From: Thalassovita mediterranea
GTDB taxonomy: Bacteria; Pseudomonadota; Alphaproteobacteria; Rhodobacterales; Rhodobacteraceae
Assembly (NCBI RefSeq): GCF_001458435.1
Contig: NZ_CYSF01000012.1
Coordinates: forward strand, 186,001 to 250,000
Reading direction: 5' to 3'
Length of the DNA stretch: 64,000 nucleotides
Made by a program: the position numbers and the translations under genes. Positions 7,983 through 17,300 of the stretch are shown in pieces (position 1 is the first letter of the stretch; each line of letters opens with the position of its first letter). Under the pieces are notes generated by a model. It did not search any database. It was given only the letters and a program-made list of their open reading frames with translations, and was not told the DNA's origin.

Positions 7983-10790
7983 ATGGGGGGGCTATCGCAG
8001 GTCAGTTTTGTGACGCCAGCCTTGCTATGGGGGCTGCTGCTGTTGCCTGTTTTGTGGCTATTGCTGCGCGCTGTGCCTCCCGCGCCGGTGCGGCGACAGT
8101 TTCCGGCAGTGATCCTACTTTTGGGTTTGCGCGATGAAGACAGTAGCGCTGATCGCACACCTTGGTGGTTGCTGTTGTTGCGCTTGCTCGCAGTGGCTTT
8201 GGTGATCGTCGGGTTCGCAGGGCCGCGGCTGGGAGGTGTTGGTTCCGTCACGACGGGGCAGACACCGCTGCTATTGGTCATGGATGCCAGTTGGGCGGGA
8301 TCCGCTGATTGGGCGGATCGGCAGGCGCTGGCGGATACATTGTTGCAAGAAGCAGAGGCCACAGGCCGCCCAGCTGCGTTAATGGTTTTGAGCGAATTAA
8401 AACCAGTGCGTTTCCAGCCAGCGGCGGAGGTTAGGGGGATCGCGGCTGCATTGGTTCCCCATCCTTGGCACCCCGCGCCGGACGAACTGCGCCGAGCGAT
8501 CGCCGCCCTTAGCAATGTGCCAAATCGGGTCGAGGTTGCGTGGATTTCGGACGGAATATCGTACCGCGGTCAGGATGAACTGCTCTCTGTCCTGCAGCAA
8601 AAGGGTGGTGTGACGGTGTATCAAGGTGAGGCGCCAGTTGTGGCGCTACAGGGCGTAGATCTGACAGAAGGCAATGTCACTGTGCGCGCTGCTCGTAGTG
8701 CATCGGATGTTATGGGCGCGTATCGGGTGCAGGCGCATGGGCGTACGCCTGATGGTGGGGCGCAGGTGCTTGCCGTTGCGCCGTTACGATTTTCGCTGGA
8801 CGAGGTATCTGCAGAGGCGTCCCTGCAATTGCCACCAGAGGTGCGATCACGGATCACCCATTTCCAGATCGCAGGATACGGCAGTGCAGGTGCCACTTGG
8901 TTGGTAGATGATCGTGTGCGCCGCCGAGAGGTCGCCTTGATCGAGCCGCGCAGTGAGGGTGACATTCCTCGTTTGTTGTCGCCGCTGCACTATCTTGAAC
9001 AGGCGCTGGCCCCTTCGGTCGACCTGTTGCAGGGGACGCTGACGGATATGTTGCCCGCAAGTCCAGACGTGGTGATTTTACCTGATGTGGCGGCAATACC
9101 TGCGGTCGAAAAAGCGGCGTTGACCAGTTGGGTGGAAAAGGGTGGCGTTTTGTTGCGCTTTGCTGGTCCACGTTTGGCGGGTAGCGATTTGGCGCGACTT
9201 TATGATGAACCGCTTATGCCGGTGCGGCTACGTGCCGGTGGGCGGCAGGTTGGCGGCGCGATGAGTTGGGGCAGCCCCAAAGCGTTGGCTCCCTTTGGGC
9301 CGGACAGCCCGTTTTATGGTCTGCGAATTCCATCTGATGTAGAGGTGCGCGCGCAGGTTCTGGCGCAGCCTGATCCTGATCTGGCCCGTCGGGTGATCGC
9401 TAACCTCAGCGATGGTACACCGTTGATAACACGCAAGGCGCTGGGTCAGGGGCAGGTTGTGTTGGTGCATGTGTCCGCTGATGCAGAATGGTCCACTCTA
9501 CCCCTGTCGGGGTTGTTTGTTCAGATGTTGGATCGCTTGGCGATTTCCACTGCGCATCGCAGTCCTGATCCGGCGGCGTTGGCGGGGACGCAGTGGCGCC
9601 CTGTACAGGTGCTTGATGGATTTGGTGGGCGTCAGCCTGCCAGCACGCAAACCGCTGTCGCTGGCGAAGACCTTTTGACTGCGCCACTGGGCGCGGGGTT
9701 GCAGCCCGGACTGTATGAAACAGGGTCAGCGGGACAGGGGCGACAATTGGCGCGAAATACGCTGGCAGGTGATCAAAGCCTGACACCTGCTGTCTGGCCG
9801 GAGGGCGTGCGCCTGCAGAATTTGCAGCGTCCAGCACCGCAGGATTTATCAGGTTGGGCTTTGGCTTTGGCTGTTTTTGCGTTGGGTTTGGATGTCTTGG
9901 CAACGCTGGCTCTCTCGGGGCAATTGCTGTCACGGATCCGGCCGATCGCCGGTGTCTTGGTATGTGGTGTGGCCTTGTTCGCGGCGGGCGAACTGCGCGC
10001 TCAAGATGCGGGAGAGGACACGCGCACCTTGCCGCCGCCAGAGTTTCAGCGCGCGGCATCTCAGCTGTTGCTGGGGTATGTGCAGACGGGTGATCCTGCG
10101 GTTGATGAGATGTCGGCGGCGGGTATGCGGGGACTAAGCCGCGCGTTGTATGCGCGTACTTCTGTTGAACCGGGGGCGCCCGTCGGGGTGGATCTGTCGC
10201 GTGATGATTTGGCGCTTTTCCCGTTTCTTTACTGGCCTGTGACCGCGGATCAACCGCTGCCCGATACCACAGGATATGAGCGCTTGAATCGCTATCTGGC
10301 GTCTGGTGGGATGATCCTGTTTGACACCCGCGATGGGGATATTGCGGGCCTAAACGGGGTCAGCGCAGCAGGCCGACGGTTGCAGCAAATCGCGCGTCCG
10401 CTGGCGATCCCTGCGCTGGAACCGATCCCAACGGATCATGTGCTGACGCGCAGTTTCTATCTGCTACAGGATTTCCCCGGCCGTTATCGTGGCCGCGCAA
10501 CCTGGGTCGAAGCCGCCCCTGCCAGTGCCGAGCAGATCGAAGGCATGCCATTCCGCACCCGCAATGATGGCGTGACGCCTGTGGTTATTGGTGGCAACGA
10601 CTGGGCAGCTGCATGGGCTGTAGATGACCGGGGGGCGCCTATGGTGCCGATTGGGCGGGGTTTCGCAGGTGAACGGCAGCGGGAACTGGCGTTGCGTTTT
10701 GGTGTTAACCTGATCCTGCATGTTTTGTCCGGCAACTATAAATCCGATCAGGTGCATGTTCCTGCTTTGCTGGAAAGGTTGGGACAATGA
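7983..10790 (+). CDS. DUF4159 domain membrane protein with BatA-like N-terminus
   Basis: A large (935-residue) inner-membrane protein. The N-terminus has two hydrophobic helices (about 10-30 and 60-80) like BatA/BatB. A degenerate VWA-like segment begins at VMDASW, where Asp101 starts an incomplete MIDAS. A third hydrophobic helix lies near 650-690. A periplasmic DUF4159 domain follows (about 705-920), with the GGMILFDTRDG strand typical of a class I amidotransferase-like fold. ATG 7983 has AGGGGG six bases ahead; a GTG at 7977 overlapping the DUF58 stop is an alternative. It is the third gene of the MoxR operon. Function is unknown. Confidence 0.85.
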   Translation: MGGLSQVSFVTPALLWGLLLLPVLWLLLRAVPPAPVRRQFPAVILLLGLRDEDSSADRTPWWLLLLRLLAVALVIVGFAGPRLGGVGSVTTGQTPLLLVMDASWAGSADWADRQALADTLLQEAEATGRPAALMVLSELKPVRFQPAAEVRGIAAALVPHPWHPAPDELRRAIAALSNVPNRVEVAWISDGISYRGQDELLSVLQQKGGVTVYQGEAPVVALQGVDLTEGNVTVRAARSASDVMGAYRVQAHGRTPDGGAQVLAVAPLRFSLDEVSAEASLQLPPEVRSRITHFQIAGYGSAGATWLVDDRVRRREVALIEPRSEGDIPRLLSPLHYLEQALAPSVDLLQGTLTDMLPASPDVVILPDVAAIPAVEKAALTSWVEKGGVLLRFAGPRLAGSDLARLYDEPLMPVRLRAGGRQVGGAMSWGSPKALAPFGPDSPFYGLRIPSDVEVRAQVLAQPDPDLARRVIANLSDGTPLITRKALGQGQVVLVHVSADAEWSTLPLSGLFVQMLDRLAISTAHRSPDPAALAGTQWRPVQVLDGFGGRQPASTQTAVAGEDLLTAPLGAGLQPGLYETGSAGQGRQLARNTLAGDQSLTPAVWPEGVRLQNLQRPAPQDLSGWALALAVFALGLDVLATLALSGQLLSRIRPIAGVLVCGVALFAAGELRAQDAGEDTRTLPPPEFQRAASQLLLGYVQTGDPAVDEMSAAGMRGLSRALYARTSVEPGAPVGVDLSRDDLALFPFLYWPVTADQPLPDTTGYERLNRYLASGGMILFDTRDGDIAGLNGVSAAGRRLQQIARPLAIPALEPIPTDHVLTRSFYLLQDFPGRYRGRATWVEAAPASAEQIEGMPFRTRNDGVTPVVIGGNDWAAAWAVDDRGAPMVPIGRGFAGERQRELALRFGVNLILHVLSGNYKSDQVHVPALLERLGQ

Positions 10791-12865
10791 CGGGACAGCT
10801 GATCTTCGACCCTTTGGTGCCACTTGCCCTGATTGTCGTGTTGGCGGGAATGGCCGTGGTCCTGGCGGTGCTGGCTTGGCATCGCGGTATGGCTGGGTGG
10901 CCGTTCCGTTTCGGTGCGGCGCTGGTCTTACTCGGGGCCTTGGCCGGACCTGTTTGGCAACAGGCAGAAGAGCGCGCGCTGCCCGATGTCGTGGTGATGG
11001 TGGTGGATCAGTCATCCAGTCAAACGCTGGGCGATCGTCAACGTCAGACTGCCGAGATGGTCGCGCAGTTATCAGAGGAACTGGCGGCGCGCGATGGAAC
11101 TGTGTTGCGCCGCATTGATGTTGAGGATGGCACAGATGATCAGGGCACGCGACTGGTGACAGCGTTGCGAGATGCGTTGGCTGACGTCCCGCCAGATCAA
11201 TTGAGTGCTGGCTTTATCCTCAGTGATGGGCGGGTGCATGACAGTGACCTTGCCCCTTTGGCAGCGGGGGCGCCTCTACATCTACTGCTGAGCGGTACGA
11301 CAAATGAGTGGGACCGGCGCCTGCGGCTAGAAGCGGCGCCATCCTTTGCCATTCTCGGTGAACCGGTGCGGCTGACCCTATGGGTCGAGGATCAGGGCGT
11401 CGCCTCGTCTGGTGCGCCCCCGACTATGGTTGAACTTTCACTGTCTGTTGATGGGGAGCAGCCGTTTGCCGTTGAGGTGCCAGTTGGGCAGCGGATTGAG
11501 GTGCCCGTCACTCTGACCCATGCGGGTCGCAATGTGATCCAGTTTTCCGTGCCCACAGCTGAAGGAGAGCTAACCGATCGCAACAACAGCGCGTTGGTGC
11601 AGATTAATGGCGTACGTGATCGGTTGCGGGTTTTGTTGGTCAGTGGCGAACCACATCCGGGTGCGCGTACATGGCGGAACCTGCTGAAGTCTGACAGTTC
11701 TGTCGATCTGGTGCATTTCACAATTTTGCGGCCCTCAGAAAAGCAAGACGGCACGCCTGTGTCCGAACTGTCATTGATCAGTTTCCCCACCTATGAGCTG
11801 TTTCAGGAGAAGATCGACGATTTCGATCTGATCATTTTTGATCGCTACAAACTGCGGGGTATTCTGCCCACGATCTACCTGCAGAACGTGGTTGGATATG
11901 TCGAACGCGGTGGTGCCGTGCTTGTTGCAGCAGGGCCAGCCTTTGCCACGGCGGAATCGATTTTTCATTCACCCCTTGGCACAATTTTGCCAGCTGCTCC
12001 TACAGCCCGTGTTCTGGACCAAGCATTCCGGCCTGAGGTCACGGAACTGGGGGAGCGCCACCCTGTCACGGCGGGCCTTGCGGAAAATAGTGCAACCGAT
12101 GACGCACAAGGCGCGCCTTGGGGGCGCTGGCTCTCGCAGGTTGATCTGGTCGATCACAGCGGTGTGGTTGTCATGCGTGGTGCGGATGAGGCGCCGTTGC
12201 TGACGCTGGATCGTGTTGGGGATGGGCGCATCGCATTGCTCGCCTCCGATCAGGCTTGGCTGTGGGATCGCGGGTTTGACGGTGGTGGCCCACAGGCAGA
12301 GCTGCTGCGACGGTTGGCGCATTGGATGATGAAAGAGCCCGAACTGGAGGAAGAAGCGCTGATTGCAACCGCCATTGGTAACGATATGCGGATCGAACGC
12401 CGAACATTGGATGAAGACGTGGGCGAGTTGACCTTGATCACGCCTGATGGGACGCGGCAAACCCTACCACTTGTCCAGTCTGCGGCTGGGAAATTCACCG
12501 GCGGTTATACAGGGGAAACGCTTGGCCTTTATCGGTTGCAGCAAGACGGGCTGGAAACGGTGATTGGGCTGGGGCCAGCCGCACCGCGCGAATTTGAGCA
12601 GACTATCGCTAGCGCTTTGGACCTGCAGCCAATGATCGATGCCACGGGCGGTGGTGTGTTACGTATGAATGACGGGGGCGTACGCCTGCGGGATGTGGCC
12701 CCCGGGCGGCCTACCTCGGGCCGTGATTGGTTGGGGCTGGTGCAGCGTGGGGCAACAGAAACACTGTCGCTGACACGTCTGCCGCTGCTGCCGCCTTGGC
12801 TGGCTGCTATAGGTGTTGGCGCGCTGATCCTGGCAGGATGGCTGCGTGAGGGACGTCGGCGGTAG
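10787..12865 (+). CDS. Membrane protein with VWA MIDAS motif (MoxR operon)
   Basis: A 692-residue membrane protein with two N-terminal transmembrane helices (about 10-30 and 40-58), a large periplasmic part and a C-terminal helix (about 663-685). DQSSS at 74-78 fits the DxSxS metal-dependent adhesion motif of VWA domains. A later segment (GGAVLVAAGPAF) again looks like a glutamine-amidotransferase-like fold. The ATG overlaps the preceding stop (ATGA), so it is coupled. It is the likely MoxR-linked VWA partner of this operon, which is inference from context. No enzyme activity can be assigned. Confidence 0.8.
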   Translation: MTGQLIFDPLVPLALIVVLAGMAVVLAVLAWHRGMAGWPFRFGAALVLLGALAGPVWQQAEERALPDVVVMVVDQSSSQTLGDRQRQTAEMVAQLSEELAARDGTVLRRIDVEDGTDDQGTRLVTALRDALADVPPDQLSAGFILSDGRVHDSDLAPLAAGAPLHLLLSGTTNEWDRRLRLEAAPSFAILGEPVRLTLWVEDQGVASSGAPPTMVELSLSVDGEQPFAVEVPVGQRIEVPVTLTHAGRNVIQFSVPTAEGELTDRNNSALVQINGVRDRLRVLLVSGEPHPGARTWRNLLKSDSSVDLVHFTILRPSEKQDGTPVSELSLISFPTYELFQEKIDDFDLIIFDRYKLRGILPTIYLQNVVGYVERGGAVLVAAGPAFATAESIFHSPLGTILPAAPTARVLDQAFRPEVTELGERHPVTAGLAENSATDDAQGAPWGRWLSQVDLVDHSGVVVMRGADEAPLLTLDRVGDGRIALLASDQAWLWDRGFDGGGPQAELLRRLAHWMMKEPELEEEALIATAIGNDMRIERRTLDEDVGELTLITPDGTRQTLPLVQSAAGKFTGGYTGETLGLYRLQQDGLETVIGLGPAAPREFEQTIASALDLQPMIDATGGGVLRMNDGGVRLRDVAPGRPTSGRDWLGLVQRGATETLSLTRLPLLPPWLAAIGVGALILAGWLREGRRR

Positions 12866-12888
12866 GTCGCGTTTGAGCGCGACCATTT
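12865..12888 (+). terminator. Terminator of the MoxR operon
   Basis: GGTCGCG and CGCGACC pair around TTTGAG right at the stop codon, followed by ATTTGGGTTTG. The T-tract is interrupted, so strength is uncertain. Confidence 0.5.
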
Positions 12889-12926
12889 GGGTTTGCCGGT
12901 TGTGGTCAGCGACCTGAAAGCATTTT

Positions 12927-12990
12927 GCGTCAGTGCGTCAGTGCGTCAGTGCGTCAGTGCGTCAGTGCGTCAGTGCGTCAGTGCGTCAGT
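12927..12990. repeat. Tandem repeat, 8 perfect copies of GCGTCAGT
   Basis: Eight exact, uninterrupted copies of an 8-bp unit fill 64 bp between the MoxR operon and the next gene. Read on the minus strand the unit gives ACTGACGC, which has TGA in every frame within 24 bp. The neighbouring minus-strand gene enters the array and stops in the seventh copy. Perfect identity suggests recent slippage expansion. Confidence 0.95.
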
Positions 12991-13355
12991 GTGACGGCCA
13001 CGGTTTGCTCGCTCCAACCGCTTTGGGAACAACTGGCGCGAACATATACAACGCGCGTTCCGTCGGGCACCATCACCGAATTCAGTGAACGGGTGAAGGG
13101 CTGTTCCTCAACATGGGGATGGGCCAGTTTGCGCAGGCCCAAACGGTTGCCGTCCTTATCCAAAACTTCCCACGCGTCGGCATAGTGGTCCCAACCGGTG
13201 TCATCGTGTTGCACCGTGACATCAAATCGCCAGCCTATGCCTGATTGCTGCGCCTTGACCGCCACAACCTGTGCATCATCGGCCAGGGCTGCGCCGCCAA
13301 ACATCGCGGTGAGTATCAATGAAAGAATGGTGGTGTGTCGTGCAGGCTTGTTCAT
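12978..13355 (-). CDS. Small secreted hypothetical protein
   Basis: I do not recognise a named family. The 125-residue product has a clear signal peptide, with a hydrophobic core and cleavage likely after GGAALA, so it should be periplasmic. The mature part is about 100 residues with a beta-rich look and acidic/histidine patches (HHDDT-like QHDDTGWDHYADAWEV, HPHVEEQP) and a single Cys. The last residues, TLTH, are encoded by the 8-bp repeat array. Codon use matches the neighbours, so I take it as real. It is alone on the strand, with DUF599 upstream 58 bases away. Confidence 0.7.
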   Translation of the reverse strand: MNKPARHTTILSLILTAMFGGAALADDAQVVAVKAQQSGIGWRFDVTVQHDDTGWDHYADAWEVLDKDGNRLGLRKLAHPHVEEQPFTRSLNSVMVPDGTRVVYVRASCSQSGWSEQTVAVTLTH

Positions 13356-13412
13356 GTCTGCACTATAACAACACCCTCACCCTATATGGGTCACGATGCC
13401 GTGTGATGTATT

Positions 13413-14162
13413 TCACGGGCTTTGGGTGTGATCCATGCCGTCCGTTGCGGCCAGAATGATGGCCCGTGACCGCGACGCAAAATCACGCCGCCACAACACG
13501 CCGAAGGTCACAAGCGTTGCCAGGATAAGCGCCAGCGGCCCGATCATCCATGCGGTTGTCGCCAGTGCAAAATAGATCGACCGCAGGCCTTGGTTATAGC
13601 TGCGGGTGCCGGTGATGTTGATCTCTGCCGCTTTCAGCGCGCGGGGAATTGCGGCGAGGTCATCGGGATCGTTGGGCACGGATCCCATCATAACGGCACA
13701 GTAGCCAAACAGGCGGTGGGACCAGACGAATTTCAGGAAAGCGTTGGTGAGGAAGAAGAGAACCACCAGCAGCTTGGCCTCAAACACGATGCGGGGATCG
13801 TTGTTCAGGGACAGATCACTGGCCACGCCAATCAGCTGATCCACGTTGCCAATCGCCGCCAGCGCTGCACCAATGGCCAGCATCGCGGCAGAGGCAAAGA
13901 AGGACGTGCCTTGTCGTAGGGTGGTCAGGGTCTGGGCGTCAAAGATGCGTGGATTGCGATGCACCATCTGGCGCATCCATTCGCGCCGATACTCTGCCAT
14001 CAGAAGCGCCACCGATGGGCGTGATTTCGGCGGATTTTGGATCAGCCAGCCGATCAGCAGCCATGCCAGAAACAGCCCTGCCAGCGCGATCATATCCATC
14101 TGGTCAAACAGGGCAGCAATGTCATGCAGCGACATAGGTAGGTCGATCATGTTGTCCAGCAT
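13413..14162 (-). CDS. DUF599 family membrane protein
   Basis: A 249-residue integral membrane protein of DUF599, function unknown. The family core is visible as RREWMRQMVHRNPRIFDAQ, QGTSFFASAAMLAIGAALA and FKFVWSHRLFGYCAVMMG-like segments. About four hydrophobic stretches are seen. A GAGGA site precedes the ATG by six bases. It starts nine bases after the CopD-like gene stop, so the two form an operon divergent from glcDEF. Confidence 0.85.
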   Translation of the reverse strand: MLDNMIDLPMSLHDIAALFDQMDMIALAGLFLAWLLIGWLIQNPPKSRPSVALLMAEYRREWMRQMVHRNPRIFDAQTLTTLRQGTSFFASAAMLAIGAALAAIGNVDQLIGVASDLSLNNDPRIVFEAKLLVVLFFLTNAFLKFVWSHRLFGYCAVMMGSVPNDPDDLAAIPRALKAAEINITGTRSYNQGLRSIYFALATTAWMIGPLALILATLVTFGVLWRRDFASRSRAIILAATDGMDHTQSP

Positions 14163-14171
14163 CGCGCGTCC

Positions 14172-14582
14172 TCAGAACGGTTTGACGACGACAACCCACA
14201 GGATTGCGATGACGCCAAAAACGCTCACCTCGTTAAAGATGCGCAGGAACATCTCACTTTCATCAAAGGTGCCGCGCCGCGCTTTGATCACCATTTTGCC
14301 GGTCCAGATATAGTGCAGTGCCAGCGCCCCGACGAGGGAGAGTTTCAACCAGACCCAAGCGGCAAAATCCCATTGCCAGCCCAGCCATAGGCCGGTCGCC
14401 AGTGCGATTACCCCTAATCCGGCGGAGAATCGGTAAAGCCGGATCGTCAGATCCCCAAGCGGTCCAAATTCGCCCAGTCGGTCGTATTCACGCCGCCAGT
14501 AGATCAGCGCGCGGGGGACGGCAAAGATGCTGGTCATCCAGCCCATGACGCAAAGAATGTGTATGATTTTAACCCAATCCAT
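14172..14582 (-). CDS. CopD/HemJ-like small membrane protein
   Basis: A 136-residue four-helix membrane protein. The opening MDWVKIIHILCVMGWM, with a histidine in the first helix, and the RLYRFSAGLGVIAL segment resemble the CopD/HemJ (UPF0093) superfamily of haem- or copper-linked membrane proteins. Whether it acts in haem synthesis like HemJ is unproven. The ATG at 14582 gives the family-typical N-terminus; the longer frame begins upstream without support. It is the first gene of the pair with DUF599 and divergent from glcD. Confidence 0.7.
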   Translation of the reverse strand: MDWVKIIHILCVMGWMTSIFAVPRALIYWRREYDRLGEFGPLGDLTIRLYRFSAGLGVIALATGLWLGWQWDFAAWVWLKLSLVGALALHYIWTGKMVIKARRGTFDESEMFLRIFNEVSVFGVIAILWVVVVKPF

Positions 14583-14646
14583 AGCCCTGTTGTGCCTGTT
14601 TTTCGCCACGCGGCACAAGGGGGCTTGCACGGTTCTGTAAAAAGAA

Positions 14647-14683
14647 TTGCCGCGCCGGAATTTTGGTTATATAAGTTTACCAA
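14647..14683 (+). promoter_or_regulatory. Candidate promoter and dyad of glcDEF
   Basis: TTGCCG (14647) and TATAAG (14670) are 17 bp apart, a good sigma-70 layout ahead of glcD. TTGGT and ACCAA (14663-14683) flank the -10 box. Such arms recall FadR-subfamily GntR operators (PdhR/GlcC type), though the 11-bp spacing is wider than usual. Confidence 0.4.
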
Positions 14684-14700
14684 TTCCAGGGAGGTGCCAC

Positions 14701-16140
14701 ATGGAAATGCCGAAACCCAACCCAGAACTGTTGGCTATTAAGCCCACATTGGTCAAAAAACTGCAAGGGGTTCTGCCCCTTGACGCTGTCATTCATGAAG
14801 AGGCCGAGACGCGCGCCTATGAATGCGATGCGCTGACCGCATATCGCTGCCCGCCGCTCGCTGCCGTCTTGCCGCGCAACACCGAAGAGGTCGCAGCGGT
14901 GCTGAAGATTTGTCATGACATGGGCGTTCCCGTAGTGCCGCGCGGGGCCGGCACATCGCTGGCAGGCGGATCGCTGCCCACCGCGGATTCGGTCATCCTT
15001 GGCGTGGCGCGGATGAATGAGGTGCTGGAAACCGATTACGACAACCGTTTTATCCGCGTGCAAACCGGGCGCACCAACCTCAGCGTTTCCGGCGCGGTGG
15101 AGGAAGAGGATTTCTTCTACGCGCCTGACCCGTCGTCGCAGCTGGCCTGTGCGATTTCGGGCAACATTGCGATGAATTCCGGCGGGGCGCATTGCCTGAA
15201 ATACGGTGTCACCACCAACAACCTCTTGGGTGTCACTATGGTGCAGATGGATGGCACCGTGGTTGAGATCGGCGGCGCCCATTTGGATGCAGGCGGTCTG
15301 GACCTGCTGGGCGTGATCTGCGGATCTGAGGGGCAACTGGGCGTGGTGACAGAAGCGACCCTGCGTATCCTGCGCAAACCCGAAGGCGCCCGCCCCGTAC
15401 TGATGGGTTTTGACAGCAATGAGGTGGCCGGCGAATGCGTCAGCGACATCATGAAGGCGGGTGTTCTGCCAGTAGCGATCGAGTTTATGGATCGTCCTTG
15501 TATTCGCGCGACCGAGGCCTTTGCCGGTGCAGGCTACCCTGATTGCGAAGCGCTGCTGATTGTTGAGGTCGAGGGCAGCGATGCTGAAATCACCGAACAG
15601 TTGGACAAAATCCTTGCCATTGCCCGGTCGCACAATCCGGTGGAACTGCGCGAAAGCACCAGCGCCGATGAAAGCGCCCGTATCTGGCTGGGCCGTAAAT
15701 CGGCCTTTGGCGCGATGGGGCAGATCAATGACTACATGTGTCTGGATGGCACCATTCCGGTAAACCAGCTGCCCTACGTCCTGCGTCGCATTGGTGAGAT
15801 GAGCGCAGAATATGGTCTGGGTGTTGGCAACGTGTTCCACGCCGGCGACGGCAACATGCACCCGCTGATCCTGTTCAACGCGAACAAACCCGGTGATCTC
15901 GAAAAATGCGAAGCCTTTGGTGCGGATATCCTGAACCTCTGTGTTGAGGTGGGCGGCTGCCTGACCGGCGAACATGGTGTGGGGATCGAAAAGCGTGACC
16001 TGATGGTCAACCAATTCACGCCCGAAGACATGGAAGCACAAATGGCGGTCAAAGACGTCTTTGACCCCAAGTGGCTGCTGAACCCCGCCAAGGTTTTCCC
16101 GCTGGCGACCAGCGAAACTCGCCGCATCGCGGCAGAGTGA
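14701..16140 (+). CDS. glcD: Glycolate oxidase subunit GlcD
   Basis: FAD-binding catalytic subunit of the glycolate oxidase complex (glycolate to glyoxylate), 479 residues. The FAD-binding PCMH domain carries VPRGAGTSLAGGSLP. The C-terminal domain shows GDGNMHPLILF and the closing GEHGVGIEKRDLM. A GGGAGG site sits seven bases before the ATG at 14701. It is the first gene of glcDEF, followed by glcE and glcF on the same strand. No glcC regulator is adjacent. D-lactate dehydrogenase homologues are the main alternative, but the complete glcDEF order makes glycolate oxidase the better call. Confidence 0.95.
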   Translation: MEMPKPNPELLAIKPTLVKKLQGVLPLDAVIHEEAETRAYECDALTAYRCPPLAAVLPRNTEEVAAVLKICHDMGVPVVPRGAGTSLAGGSLPTADSVILGVARMNEVLETDYDNRFIRVQTGRTNLSVSGAVEEEDFFYAPDPSSQLACAISGNIAMNSGGAHCLKYGVTTNNLLGVTMVQMDGTVVEIGGAHLDAGGLDLLGVICGSEGQLGVVTEATLRILRKPEGARPVLMGFDSNEVAGECVSDIMKAGVLPVAIEFMDRPCIRATEAFAGAGYPDCEALLIVEVEGSDAEITEQLDKILAIARSHNPVELRESTSADESARIWLGRKSAFGAMGQINDYMCLDGTIPVNQLPYVLRRIGEMSAEYGLGVGNVFHAGDGNMHPLILFNANKPGDLEKCEAFGADILNLCVEVGGCLTGEHGVGIEKRDLMVNQFTPEDMEAQMAVKDVFDPKWLLNPAKVFPLATSETRRIAAE

Positions 16141-16175
16141 TCGCGTCCCAGTGCAGAGATATGAAAGCAGGAAAT

Positions 16176-17297
16176 ATGAGACCTGAGACAGAGGCCGAAC
16201 TGGCCGAGATCATCAAAGGTGCCGATGGCCCCTTGTCCATTCGTGGCGGCAACAGCCGTAGCATGGCGCCTGCAGGCGCAGTGCTGGAAACCGGCGGATT
16301 GTCGGGGGTGGAACTGTATGAACCCGGCGCTTTGACGTTGGTGGTGAAGGCGGGCACGCCCGTGGCTGAGGTAGAGGCACTGTTGGCGTCCGAAGGGCAA
16401 CGCTTGCCGTTTGAACCGATGGATCACCGTGCGCTTTTGGGGACCACAGGGGAGCCGACCATTGGCGGTCTGGCTGCGGCCAATATTTCGGGGCCGCGCC
16501 GTGTGCAGGCGGGCGCGTGTCGGGATTATATGCTGGGCGTACGCTTCGTCGATGGTAATGGCGTGGTGCTGAAAAACGGCGGCCGCGTGATGAAGAACGT
16601 GACCGGCTATGACCTGGTGAAACTGATGGCGGGCTCCTACGGCACGCTGGGTGTGCTGAGTGAGGTTAGTTTCAAGGTGCTGCCGCAGCCAGAGGCGGCG
16701 GCGACCGTGCTGATCGACGGGCTGGATGATGCGACGGCGGTGCAGGCCATGTCTGCCGCGTTGGGATCGCCTTATGATGTGACTGGCGCCGCGCATGCGC
16801 CGGTGGGTGTGGATGGCACACCTGTGACAATGGTGCGCATCGAAGGGTTCGCCGGATCTGTCGCCTACCGGACTGAGCAGTTGCAGGCGCAGCTGGGCAA
16901 GTTTGGCGACGTGCGTGTGGAAACCAATGCAGTCAATTTGGCCGCAGGGTGGAAATGGATTCGTGATGTCGAAGGCCTCGCCGCGCAAGAGGGCGATGTC
17001 TGGCGGATTTCGGTAAAACCGTCGGATGGCCCGCGCGTGGCGGCTGCGCTGAACGCCCGTGGGGTGATGTATGACTGGGGCGGTGGCCTTGTCTGGGCTT
17101 TGACCGATCCGGGGCAGGACATTCGGTCCTTGCTGGCGGGTATTGATGGTCACGCCACGCTGGTACGGGCCAGTGCCGAGACGAAGGCGCAGATTGCCAT
17201 GCTGCAGCCTGAACCTGCGCCCATTGCCGCACTGACAGCGGGCATTCGTCAGAAATACGATCCGCGCGGGATCCTAAACACTGGGCTGATGGGGTAA
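16176..17297 (+). CDS. glcE: Glycolate oxidase subunit GlcE
   Basis: Second FAD-binding subunit of glycolate oxidase, 373 residues. The family features are IRGGNSRSM near the N-terminus, GGLAAANISGPRRVQAG and KNVTGYDLVKLMAGSYGTLG. ATG 16176 has AGGA four bases ahead; an in-frame ATG at 16161 would add five residues. It lies between glcD and glcF in an operon, with only three bases to glcF. Confidence 0.93.
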   Translation: MRPETEAELAEIIKGADGPLSIRGGNSRSMAPAGAVLETGGLSGVELYEPGALTLVVKAGTPVAEVEALLASEGQRLPFEPMDHRALLGTTGEPTIGGLAAANISGPRRVQAGACRDYMLGVRFVDGNGVVLKNGGRVMKNVTGYDLVKLMAGSYGTLGVLSEVSFKVLPQPEAAATVLIDGLDDATAVQAMSAALGSPYDVTGAAHAPVGVDGTPVTMVRIEGFAGSVAYRTEQLQAQLGKFGDVRVETNAVNLAAGWKWIRDVEGLAAQEGDVWRISVKPSDGPRVAAALNARGVMYDWGGGLVWALTDPGQDIRSLLAGIDGHATLVRASAETKAQIAMLQPEPAPIAALTAGIRQKYDPRGILNTGLMG

Positions 17298-17300
17298 GAC

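Noticed and set aside
12927-12990. CRISPR-like repeat array
   Set aside because: The unit is 8 bp with no spacers; it is a simple tandem repeat.
14677-17153. Two long minus-strand open frames opposite glcD and glcE
   Set aside because: Both are shadows of glcD/glcE, which have full family motifs; the antisense products show none.
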